Below are positions 7,904 through 14,495 of a stretch of 64,000 bases of DNA, one piece after another. Below the pieces are notes generated by a model. The model did no database searches. It was not told the DNA's origin and worked only from the letters and a program-made list of their open reading frames with translations. This DNA comes from a virus, in the IMG/VR virus record IMGVR_UViG_3300032770_000011, positions 39,400 through 103,399 of that record. The stretch is one strand, 5' to 3'. Positions within the stretch are counted from its first letter, which is position 1. Every line of letters starts with the position of its first letter. The translations under genes were made by a program, and so were the position numbers.

Positions 7904-9019
7904 TCAAACGTACGTGCGGCCAATCTTACCTTCGGCCTGCAATTCCAGATAGGACCGAGCATATTTGCCGAATGCCCGCTTGCGCCAGGCGTCCACATCC
8001 TCACCTTGCTGCTGTGGCCAGGAGAGCAGCGCCGCTTCCTGTTGGTCCTTGTTCAGGCGTACATCACGGGACACGACCTTACCTCCGGCGTCGGGCGCTT
8101 CACGGGAAACTGGCGCAGAAGGTTGTGCCTGCTTCGGCTTTGGCTTTGGCGTAGGGTTATCAACAACATCCTCAACCTTCGGAGTAGGAACAGGAACAAC
8201 CGGCTGGCGATAGCCCGCCTTCTCCTCGATGGTCTGGAAGTACTCATCCGAACCTTCGACGAGACCCTTGGCGAGAGCTTCATAGTGACCAGCCATCATG
8301 GCAGCATGCTTTGCTGGATTGCCACCGACGACCGCAGGAGCACATTCGGGGTGCGTTCTGAGCCAGGACTCTGCCTTTGGCGAGAACTTGTTCTGGACGA
8401 GATAGTTCTCAAAGGGAGAGCGAGCGGTAGTGGGTTGCTCCTCAACGCGCCCTTCAGTCGTAGGCGCAGCTGCCTTGTTCGCTTCGAAGGTGACTTTCGC
8501 ATCCTCAAGGCGGTCTAGCGTGGCAGCCGCTTTCGCCATCTTCACCTGGATCTCGGAAACCTTCTTGAACTCCCCAGCTTCGAGAGCTCGCGCTTGCTCT
8601 TCCTGATAGGCAGCAATCTCGCGACTTGCGGAGTCGATACCCTGAGTAATGATAGCGAGTTGGCGCTCGGCAGCTTCCTCGCGAGCAGCAGCGGCGTCCT
8701 GCGCCCTTCTCTCGGCTAGAGAGAGGGCCTCTGTGGCGCGCTGGCGCTCCGCTACGGCTTGGGCTTCTGCCGCCTTTCTGGCATCCTCTGCGGCCTTTAC
8801 AGCGGCCTTCAGGGCTTCGGTCGGGTCGGTGACGACCTGCGTATCCGCTAGGGCCGGAGTAACGGGTTTCTTGGTGTCGGCAGCAGGAGTTTCCTTTGCC
8901 GCAACGCCACCTTCGGTCTCTGGCGTTTTCGGAGCTTCCTTCTCCAGAAGGTCGGGGGCATCAGAAACATCAATGGTGACGAGACTTTCGTCGGGTACTT
9001 CAACGGCGAGGTCGGCCAT
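7904..9019 (-). CDS. Probable capsid scaffolding protein
   Basis: 371 residues from the ATG at 9017-9019, preceded by AAGGAG. Residues about 70-200 form a long Ala/Glu/Arg/Gln-rich coiled coil. The flanks are acidic and Pro-rich, and the C-terminus is short and basic (WRKRAFGKYARSYLELQAEGKIGRTYV). Acidic N-terminus, coiled coil and small C-terminal capsid-binding helix is the usual scaffold layout, and the gene precedes the capsid gene on the transcript. The assignment is by composition and position rather than by a specific motif. Confidence 0.65.
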   Translation of the reverse strand: MADLAVEVPDESLVTIDVSDAPDLLEKEAPKTPETEGGVAAKETPAADTKKPVTPALADTQVVTDPTEALKAAVKAAEDARKAAEAQAVAERQRATEALSLAERRAQDAAAAREEAAERQLAIITQGIDSASREIAAYQEEQARALEAGEFKKVSEIQVKMAKAAATLDRLEDAKVTFEANKAAAPTTEGRVEEQPTTARSPFENYLVQNKFSPKAESWLRTHPECAPAVVGGNPAKHAAMMAGHYEALAKGLVEGSDEYFQTIEEKAGYRQPVVPVPTPKVEDVVDNPTPKPKPKQAQPSAPVSREAPDAGGKVVSRDVRLNKDQQEAALLSWPQQQGEDVDAWRKRAFGKYARSYLELQAEGKIGRTYV

Positions 9020-9479
9020 TATTCTTCTCCTTCGAGAACTCACTCATGCAAAGGTTCGAATGAAAGGCACAGTAGGATGAGCCAGGGATTTTCTCCCCAG
9101 AACAGAAATAGAAGTTTTTCGTAAATGGGTCCCCATATGGGAAACGGCAACTCCGCTTTGTCAGCCACATTATGGCCTCTCCCGCAGAATTAGGCAATAC
9201 CTCTGGTGTAGCAGGTTCGGTAGGGGCAACTAAGGCAATCACTTCAGGGGGTAACCGTTTGCGAACGAGTTTGGGCTTTGGTGGTTCTACACGTATCTTG
9301 CGGCGGTAAGAAACAGCATTGACGTTAGACCGGAATAGGTTCAGGCGATATAACGCGCCCGAGACCGCATTGCGACTGGGCGCGTGCATCTGCACCGCTA
9401 TTTCCGTGGCAGACATTCCCTTGTTCCAGCACTCGGCTAGAAAGCTATCACGCGCTTCTTTTGGCGCTGACCAGAGCAA
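9000..9479 (-). CDS. gcrA: GcrA-like transcription regulator
   Basis: 159 residues. The N-terminal helix-turn-helix SFLAECWNKGMSATEIAVQM and RNAVSGALYRLNL, and the C-terminal zinc-like motif CRFPYGDPFTKNFYFCSGEKI with SSYCAFHSN, match the GcrA family. GcrA is an alphaproteobacterial sigma70 cofactor that responds to DNA adenine methylation. A phage copy could redirect host transcription or follow the methylation state of phage DNA. The start is TTG at 9477-9479 after GGGGGAAG. It overlaps the scaffold gene start by 20 nt. Confidence 0.8.
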   Translation of the reverse strand: MLWSAPKEARDSFLAECWNKGMSATEIAVQMHAPSRNAVSGALYRLNLFRSNVNAVSYRRKIRVEPPKPKLVRKRLPPEVIALVAPTEPATPEVLPNSAGEAIMWLTKRSCRFPYGDPFTKNFYFCSGEKIPGSSYCAFHSNLCMSEFSKEKNNGRPRR

Positions 9480-9503
9480 AGCACTTCCCCCAAAGGATAT
9501 TTC

Positions 9504-9896
9504 TCAGTAAACGACGTCAGGCGCGGGAATCTTCAAGCGCACATGATAGTCCTCTACCAAACGGCAGAGGGTTTCGCGGATCATGATCTTGCGGCCATCA
9601 CTGACGAAGATGGCAACCCAGTCTCCGACTTTTACGGATTGACCCTTGAAGTCGTAATTGGCGTCGCTCACAAAAGCCGAAGGACCTAACTTGACGCAAA
9701 GCCCGGCTTTGCCCTGATACGCATCCTCTTGCCGGGTTACATCAGAAAGAATAATCCCAGACTTGGTCTTCTCCGGGCGCTGATAGACAGCAATCAGAAC
9801 CTGATTGCCGAAGAGTTCAAAGTCATCGAGGTTCCCGACCTTCTTCAGAAGTTCTTTTGCCGGGTCTTCCTCGTGCACCATAGTCATCGAACGCAT
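9504..9896 (-). CDS. GroES-like co-chaperonin
   Basis: 130 residues from the ATG at 9894-9896 with AGGAGG upstream. The segments NQVLIAVYQRPEKTKSGIIL, GKAGLCVKLGP and VKVGDWVAIFVSDGRKIMI follow the GroES beta-barrel with its mobile loop and roof region. T4 gp31 is the classical phage example: it replaces host GroES so that the GroEL chamber can fold a large capsid protein. The position just before scaffold and capsid genes on the transcript fits that role. The residues after the barrel (YHVRLKIPAPDVVY) are phage-specific. Confidence 0.8.
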   Translation of the reverse strand: MRSMTMVHEEDPAKELLKKVGNLDDFELFGNQVLIAVYQRPEKTKSGIILSDVTRQEDAYQGKAGLCVKLGPSAFVSDANYDFKGQSVKVGDWVAIFVSDGRKIMIRETLCRLVEDYHVRLKIPAPDVVY

Positions 9897-9909
9897 TCCG
9901 ATAGTCCTC

Positions 9910-10152
9910 CTACTTAACTGCTTCCCAGCGGTCGCCAACAATCTTCACCTTCGCAACTGGCGCAAGGTGGTGCCACCTAACTGTTCCAAATTCCCCATTA
10001 TCCCAAGTGACAAGTGCGTCGCCGTCATGCAAACATTCGTCAAGTATTCCAGTTCGACCATCTATAAGGTAAATCACATGGTCACCATTCTTGACCTCAT
10101 TCCACGCACCGCTATTGCCGCCAGACTTATTTTCGAATGCAAGCGGGTGCAT
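9910..10152 (-). CDS. Small hypothetical protein with KOW/SH3-like barrel
   Basis: 80 residues, 13 nt upstream of the GroES-like start on the transcript. The core VKNGDHVIYLIDGRTGILDE and ALVTWDNGEFGTVRWHHLAPV reads as a small beta-barrel of the kind used for binding RNA or protein. No named family. It is the first clear gene after the promoter motif at 10245-10251. Confidence 0.55.
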   Translation of the reverse strand: MHPLAFENKSGGNSGAWNEVKNGDHVIYLIDGRTGILDECLHDGDALVTWDNGEFGTVRWHHLAPVAKVKIVGDRWEAVK

Positions 10153-10244
10153 CTTTCAATTCCACAATCCGAAATGGAACACCCACCACCTGTGCATGCT
10201 TACCCGCGCCCTTGACGACCGAACCGTGCCTCTGCGTCGTTCAT

Positions 10245-10251
10245 ACATACT
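10245..10251 (-). promoter_or_regulatory. AGTATGT promoter-like motif
   Basis: Minus-strand AGTATGT in the gap between the genes at 10253 and 10152. Transcripts would start about 84 nt before the small barrel protein and continue into the GroES-like, GcrA, scaffold and capsid genes. Confidence 0.5.
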
Positions 10252-10252
10252 A

Positions 10253-10525
10253 TCACTCCCTGTGCAAATAGTTTGTGTACGTATGTTTGGGTTTAATGTT
10301 GATGGCTTTCAATTTGGCCAAAAGAGAGTGCTGTGACAAGGTCCAATTAATGGCTTGCGCGATCTCAGGAGTCGTAGCACCTTTATGGGCCATATGCCGA
10401 TCAATGCGTTTTTCCTCACTTGTGAGGTCTCTACGTAGGTACGTGCGTGCTGTTGGCTGCTCCTCATGCCCAGCAATTGCTCGGTACAACCGGGTCCGTT
10501 TCTGCATGACATGGTGAGCAACCAT
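10253..10525 (-). CDS. Small hypothetical protein with helix-turn-helix-like segment
   Basis: 90 residues; the ATG directly follows the TGA of the upstream gene, so translation is probably coupled. Residues 45-80 (MAHKGATTPEIAQAINWTLS then LLAKLKAINI) look like a helix-turn-helix. Otherwise strongly basic. No family recognised. Confidence 0.5.
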   Translation of the reverse strand: MVAHHVMQKRTRLYRAIAGHEEQPTARTYLRRDLTSEEKRIDRHMAHKGATTPEIAQAINWTLSQHSLLAKLKAINIKPKHTYTNYLHRE

Positions 10526-10771
10526 TCATTCCGCCTCCCGCTTCACGCCGTGCATATCGATATCTACTTCCTCACACATCTCAAGAACCTCACGCATAGC
10601 CGCAATATATGCTACCTTAGCGGCATACTTCTCGGCAACCGTTGCGGTATCCTCTGGGATTGTGCAAGCTGACCCATTTGCGAGTTGTTCTGTATAAGCC
10701 TGGATCCGTTCCGAGACAACGACATAGACACGCCTATGGAACGGATCCATCAATTCGGGAGCGATGGGCAT
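10526..10771 (-). CDS. Small helical hypothetical protein
   Basis: 81 residues, mostly amphipathic helix (RRVYVVVSERIQAYTEQL and EKYAAKVAYIAAMREVLEMC). Its ATG directly follows the TGA of the short frame at 10772-10942. No family recognised. Part of a chain of tightly packed accessory genes between the portal region and the GroES-like gene. Confidence 0.5.
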   Translation of the reverse strand: MPIAPELMDPFHRRVYVVVSERIQAYTEQLANGSACTIPEDTATVAEKYAAKVAYIAAMREVLEMCEEVDIDMHGVKREAE

Positions 10772-10942
10772 TCAAAGCTCCGAATGTACTGCCAATAGAA
10801 TACACAAGAGCACCCTGTGTGGTCTACTGTCCAACGCCAATGCTTTCTTCGGTAACGCCCTCGCCACAGCAGCCATAAAGGTGTCTGTTCCCACGCACCA
10901 AGGTGATGGTCTGGAAAGTCTATCTTCATACGCTGAAGACAT
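10772..10942 (-). CDS. Possible 56-residue protein
   Basis: Frame MSSAYEDRLSRP ending in HSEL, with TGA immediately before the next ATG. There is no clear ribosome site. A second frame in the same stretch (starting MKIDFPDHHLGAWEQ) is also open, so only one of the two may be real. Function unknown. Confidence 0.3.
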   Translation of the reverse strand: MSSAYEDRLSRPSPWCVGTDTFMAAVARALPKKALALDSRPHRVLLCILLAVHSEL

Positions 10943-10950
10943 ACTACGGC

Positions 10951-11181
10951 TCAGACTCGCATCAACAAAGGCTCAGGCACGAGCATAAGTGCCTTGTCTC
11001 TTTCACTCGGATGAAACGTCACCCACATCAGGTTCGTATTGTTACAGGCATCACAGTACCACGGCACCCCAAGGTCACTCAGTTCTTGCCGAGATAGTTC
11101 CTTCGACCGCCAACCACAGCGGCACCACATAATGGTGAGATCCTCTGGCGAGGCGGTATGCGGACTATGGCCGTAGTACAT
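10951..11181 (-). CDS. Small zinc-ribbon-like hypothetical protein
   Basis: 76 residues with WCRCGWRS and WYCDACNNTN, i.e. CxC and CxxC pairs spaced about 25 residues apart, as in zinc ribbons. The rest (VTFHPSERDKALMLVPEPL) has no recognised family. It lies between the KRGG protein and the small frames downstream. Confidence 0.5.
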   Translation of the reverse strand: MYYGHSPHTASPEDLTIMWCRCGWRSKELSRQELSDLGVPWYCDACNNTNLMWVTFHPSERDKALMLVPEPLLMRV

Positions 11182-11199
11182 AGCAAGACATACTCCCGC

Positions 11200-11979
11200 T
11201 CAGACTTCCTGCGGACGTCCGGCGTTGTGACCCTTCTTGCCGATCTTCTCCAAGCGCCCTTCGCCCGTAACTGCACCCGCCGTCATGTGATGCTTCTGAG
11301 AAGGCAGCCGCCCACCAGCAGCACGATGCTTCAAGGCAGAGGACTTCACCATACCCTTAATCATGGCACGGTCCTCAGCTTCGTCGGGGTGAGACACCTT
11401 ACCGCCCCGTTTGCGCGGCGGCATAGCGCCAGGAGGAATAGCCCCCGGAGGCGGCATTATCGGTGGGCGCATACCCATCGGACCGCCCGGAGGCATTGCA
11501 CCGGGAGGCATAGCCGGAGGAGCTCCTGGAGGCATTGCAGGGGGGCCGCCCGCAAGTACTGGGTTCGGTCCAGCCGGAGGCGTATTGCCAGAGGACTGCG
11601 GCGCGACGATAACGTTCACATGTGTTGCGCCTTTGCCTTTCATACGACCACCCCGCGCTCTGGAGGCGAGGGCTTGGTCTTTATTCGCAGTCTCGATTGG
11701 GGAGACGTCGCCACCCGTATCGCGGTGCTTCACTCTACCACCTTTGCGATAGGTAGAGACCGGATTGGCAGCTTTGGTCTTGCGGGCCGGGCGGTCACCC
11801 CGTGCTCTCGGAGCAGAACTGTCTACGCCAAAGCCGACAGCGTCTTCGTCGCCTTCGTGCTTTGACGCATTCACAGGTGCGTCCTTGTACATTTTCGGAT
11901 TCGCTGCACCGTAGTGCTCCGTCATTCTACGGAACTTGGCGGTGCTGGAATCCGCTGCTTCCTTCTTCATCGGGTGCAT
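11200..11979 (-). CDS. Proline/glycine-rich KRGG protein with HMTAGA motif
   Basis: 259 residues from the ATG at 11977-11979, five nt after the stop of the upstream gene. The centre is a Pro/Gly/Met-rich repeat (PPAMPPGAPPAMPPGAMPPG) flanked by basic KGGR, RGGR and KRGG units. The C-terminus has HHMTAGAVTGEGRLEKI, shared with the protein at 12298-12558. Collagen- or elastin-like low complexity suggests a disordered virion or packaging-associated protein. Function unknown; the shared motif defines a local paralogous family. Confidence 0.6.
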   Translation of the reverse strand: MHPMKKEAADSSTAKFRRMTEHYGAANPKMYKDAPVNASKHEGDEDAVGFGVDSSAPRARGDRPARKTKAANPVSTYRKGGRVKHRDTGGDVSPIETANKDQALASRARGGRMKGKGATHVNVIVAPQSSGNTPPAGPNPVLAGGPPAMPPGAPPAMPPGAMPPGGPMGMRPPIMPPPGAIPPGAMPPRKRGGKVSHPDEAEDRAMIKGMVKSSALKHRAAGGRLPSQKHHMTAGAVTGEGRLEKIGKKGHNAGRPQEV

Positions 11980-11984
11980 TTGAG

Positions 11985-12293
11985 TTATCTTTCTTTTGTG
12001 TGGGGGAAGGGCAACTGCGTTTGAGCCTGTAACTGAAAGCGGTCGGTTTCTATCTTTAACCAAAAAGCCTGCCGCAAAGCCTTTATGGCGTGCACCAGTT
12101 TCTCCGCATCAACTTGACCGTCTGCCGTCAAGGGAATAGAGCACCCGAGTTCATAGGGCTCGTGTTTGCCATAGATGAAGAGTTCGGCAGGATACCAGTC
12201 ATCTGGCATCTGCCTGTATTCTTGCGCAAACAGTTCAGGCCATTGTTCAGAAGGCCAAGAAGCCTGTGCGTACTCGCCAGAAGCTTTGCTCAT
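11985..12293 (-). CDS. Hypothetical protein, 102 residues
   Basis: Start chosen at the ATG 12291-12293, four nt after the stop of the preceding gene. The sequence (WPSEQWPELFAQEYRQMPDD and ELFIYGKHEPYELGCSIPL) looks globular, with a C-terminal helix. No family recognised. Lies between two HMTAGA-motif proteins. Confidence 0.5.
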   Translation of the reverse strand: MSKASGEYAQASWPSEQWPELFAQEYRQMPDDWYPAELFIYGKHEPYELGCSIPLTADGQVDAEKLVHAIKALRQAFWLKIETDRFQLQAQTQLPFPHTKER

Positions 12294-12297
12294 GGTG

Positions 12298-12558
12298 TCA
12301 ACCCATGTCCTCGTCGCCACCCCCACCACCAGCTTGTGGCAGAGGACCCGTAGGCCCTAAGTCCGGTCCTACGGCAGGCACCGCCGCGCCGTCACCCCCG
12401 CCCAGAGCAGGATGCGAAGGGGCAAGTGCGATTTTCTGCAATCGTCCAGGACCAGACCCCGCACCGGCTGTCATGTGGTGGTGTTTGTGTTTGCCGCCGG
12501 AGAGGGTCTCCAGTTTGTCCTTCGAAGATTCCATTGCGTCGTGTTTGTGTGGATGCAC
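12298..12558 (-). CDS. His/Gly-rich HMTAGA-motif protein
   Basis: 86 residues from a GTG start. KHKHHHMTAGAGSGPGRLQK is nearly the same as the C-terminal motif of the protein at 11200-11979, and a Gly/Pro-rich tail follows. I have seen this motif in small phage proteins near portal genes, without an assigned function. Confidence 0.5.
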   Translation of the reverse strand: MHPHKHDAMESSKDKLETLSGGKHKHHHMTAGAGSGPGRLQKIALAPSHPALGGGDGAAVPAVGPDLGPTGPLPQAGGGGGDEDMG

Positions 12559-12566
12559 GGGAGGGG

Positions 12567-12779
12567 TTATCCTTCTAGAGGGGGTGAATCTTTTCCTGCG
12601 AGCAAGGCCATTGTGCAGGGCCCATCAACCTTACTGTCTAATTCTTCAAATAAACGACGGTAGTCAATGTAAATTGATGGTCGTCCATAACGGATATATT
12701 GAGGCTGCTCAGGCTTCTGCTTCTCGATTGCCTCGGCAAGCCTCTCAATGGCCTTTGCCAGCTTTTCGATATCGGTCAT
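12567..12779 (-). CDS. Small coiled-coil hypothetical protein
   Basis: 70 residues from the ATG at 12777-12779, overlapping the previous stop (ATGA); GGAGAAG precedes it. The N-terminus is a heptad helix (IEKLAKAIERLAEAIEKQ). No family recognised. Confidence 0.5.
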   Translation of the reverse strand: MTDIEKLAKAIERLAEAIEKQKPEQPQYIRYGRPSIYIDYRRLFEELDSKVDGPCTMALLAGKDSPPLEG

Positions 12780-12979
12780 GCTGCTTCTCCAGGTGGACGC
12801 TTGTCGTGATGATTCGGTAAGGCTGCAACCAAGTGTTTGCGGCAGAACTTCTCGCCGGGCACTACAGGCAGGCAACAGAAGTCTACCAGCTTGGTCTTAT
12901 GCACAAACGAATTGGCGTGCTGGCATAAATGGCACGTGCTGAGCCAATAGAGAATAGACCTAGTGGGTTCCGGTCCCAC
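12776..12979 (-). CDS. Small cysteine-rich hypothetical protein
   Basis: 67 residues with CHLCQH, DFCCLPV and EKFCRKHL, a pattern of paired Cys and His that suggests a zinc-binding fold. Stop overlaps the next start. Function unknown. Confidence 0.45.
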   Translation of the reverse strand: MGPEPTRSILYWLSTCHLCQHANSFVHKTKLVDFCCLPVVPGEKFCRKHLVAALPNHHDKRPPGEAA

Positions 12980-12991
12980 AGTTATTGCTCT

Positions 12992-13180
12992 TCAATTCCA
13001 ATGCTTCTTCTTGTGCTCTTGAAGCCGTCCGAAGTCCTTCTCGTGCATCAGGACCAATGTCTCACTCAACTCCGGAGCCTTCTGAATTGGTCCGGCAAAG
13101 ATGATAGCGCCTTGATGCACTACGACGCAGGTGCCTTCGCAAATACCATCACAGATAGAGACGTCGAAGAGGTTGGTCAA
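12992..13180 (-). CDS. Small hypothetical protein
   Basis: 62 residues (FDVSICDGICEGTCVVVHQG then IIFAGPIQKAPELSETL). The start overlaps the stop of the gene at 13177 by four nt, indicating translational coupling. No family recognised. Confidence 0.45.
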   Translation of the reverse strand: MTNLFDVSICDGICEGTCVVVHQGAIIFAGPIQKAPELSETLVLMHEKDFGRLQEHKKKHWN

Positions 13181-13419
13181 GAGAGTGATCCTCTCTGCCT
13201 TTCGATTTCATCCTCCAGCGAAGAGCCTTCCTGAATACGGGCCTGTAGAAGCATACCTTCTCGGAACTCTTTCGCCAACTCTACCGTCAAGGCTTCATAA
13301 AGCGCCGGGGGATTGGAGAGGTAATTGGAGAGCAGCATTTGCGCTACTGTGGCCTGCCGCGCCGTAGCAATAGAAGCTAACGCTTCGATACTCTTTTCGA
13401 GGTCATCGTCATCGGCCAT
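13177..13419 (-). CDS. Small acidic helical hypothetical protein
   Basis: 80 residues, helical throughout (DDDDLEKSIEALASIATARQ and LYEALTVELAKEFREGMLLQ). Coupled to both neighbours. No family recognised. Confidence 0.5.
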   Translation of the reverse strand: MADDDDLEKSIEALASIATARQATVAQMLLSNYLSNPPALYEALTVELAKEFREGMLLQARIQEGSSLEDEIERQRGSLS

Positions 13420-13420
13420 C

Positions 13421-13639
13421 TCAAGACTGCTTCACAGCTACGGCATGAACATCGGCAAATTGAGCGGCGCAATCATCACAGAAGTATTTGCGAATCGAAT
13501 TGCCAGAACACATCAACTGTCCGTCTACCATTTCAGTCTCAGCAAGTTCCACATAGAAGGCTGCTGGGTTCTTACACTCCAAGGCGCAGCACATCGGCCT
13601 GCTGAGACGGATTGCCGGGAATTGGATTACGGTGCCCAC
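13421..13639 (-). CDS. Small zinc-finger-like hypothetical protein
   Basis: 72 residues with CCALECKNPAAFYVELAE and RKYFCDDCAAQFADVHAV. Two Cys pairs about 40 residues apart resemble a treble-clef or zinc-ribbon fold. Function unknown. Confidence 0.5.
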   Translation of the reverse strand: MGTVIQFPAIRLSRPMCCALECKNPAAFYVELAETEMVDGQLMCSGNSIRKYFCDDCAAQFADVHAVAVKQS

Positions 13640-13643
13640 TCAG

Positions 13644-14090
13644 CTACTTTGCTCCGTCAGGTAAAGCTGGCAGCCCATGCAACAAAAGGGCCGAGGCAAT
13701 CTCATCGTGGTCTAGCTTTGTACTAGCGGTGTCTAAAGTACTCTTCATATTGCCAGCCCAAGTCAGGTAAGCCTGAGAGAAGACCTTGTTCTCGACGGTC
13801 TCCTTTGCCCACTTGCAAAGGACTTCCAATCGCTCACGCGCCTTCTTGATGTCAGCGCGAGTCAGGTCCTGAGGCTTCTTGCCCAACCAGTTGCGCAGCT
13901 GCAACTCGACGGCCCATTCGGCAACTCTGTAAGTATAATCGTCACCCTGACCTGAGACGGAATAAACCACGCCACTTGTGGTAGCATAGCAAGGAATTAC
14001 ACCCCTTCCATCACAACCAGATACGTATTGGGCGTGGGCACTCGGCATAAAGGCAAGCACAAACGCCGCTAACAAAAATTTCTTCATCAT
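13644..14090 (-). CDS. Exported hypothetical protein (Sec signal)
   Basis: 148 residues starting MMKKFLLAAFVLAFMPSAHA, a standard signal peptide with AHA cleavage site. The mature part has two Cys (YVSGCDGRGVIPCY), possibly a disulfide, then mixed helices. The ATG overlaps the stop of the upstream exported protein (ATGA). Two consecutive secreted proteins suggest a cell-envelope function such as superinfection exclusion or lysis, but nothing in the sequence decides this. Confidence 0.6.
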   Translation of the reverse strand: MMKKFLLAAFVLAFMPSAHAQYVSGCDGRGVIPCYATTSGVVYSVSGQGDDYTYRVAEWAVELQLRNWLGKKPQDLTRADIKKARERLEVLCKWAKETVENKVFSQAYLTWAGNMKSTLDTASTKLDHDEIASALLLHGLPALPDGAK

Positions 14091-14443
14091 TGGGAGGGTT
14101 TCCCATCATTCAGAATTGCGCGGACTGCTTCGTTAGCATTTACAGAATTCCGAGCATTGGCATCAAGCTCTGCGGTCAGGCTTGTGAGTGCATCCTTCAA
14201 TGTCTCACCACGCCCAAAAACATCTGCTCCGTTTGGTAATTTAATGCTAATGTAAACGCCACCGTCTGCCCATACATAGACAGCAACATCAGTTCTGTTA
14301 CCGTGTGAGATAGGCCGCAACGCCTTCACGATCGTACGTACATCGTCAAGGCTGATCGGCGGTGCATCCTTCGTAAACCAGCCCGCGCCTGCAGGTACTG
14401 ACAAGCAAAGGCAAGCGCAGGCTACCAGCAAAAGCTTCTTCAT
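14087..14443 (-). CDS. Exported hypothetical protein (Sec signal)
   Basis: 118 residues from the ATG at 14441-14443 (GGAGAG upstream). This places MKKLLLVACACLCLSVPAGA as the signal peptide; the longer open frame would bury it. The mature region (ISLDDVRTIVKALRPISHGN, then VAVYVWADGGVYISIKLPNG) looks like a small alpha/beta domain. It follows the promoter motif at 14480-14486. Confidence 0.6.
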   Translation of the reverse strand: MKKLLLVACACLCLSVPAGAGWFTKDAPPISLDDVRTIVKALRPISHGNRTDVAVYVWADGGVYISIKLPNGADVFGRGETLKDALTSLTAELDANARNSVNANEAVRAILNDGKPSQ

Positions 14444-14479
14444 CGGTCTCTCCAGATGAGGACTATTCCTCACCCTTAA

Positions 14480-14486
14480 ACATACT
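14480..14486 (-). promoter_or_regulatory. AGTATGT promoter-like motif
   Basis: Minus-strand AGTATGTTT just after the portal stop codon, 37 nt before the first of two exported-protein genes. The preceding GTAATTC at the usual distance matches other copies. Confidence 0.55.
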
Positions 14487-14495
14487 CTTGCTGAA

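Noticed and set aside
10138-10244. Small frames between the promoter motif at 10245 and the gene at 10152
   Set aside because: Three frames are partly open (one ends in LKDAPACIRK), but none has both start and ribosome site; possibly a broken gene.
11158-11865. 235-codon plus-strand Arg/His-rich frame
   Set aside because: Antisense shadow of the Pro/Gly-rich KRGG gene.
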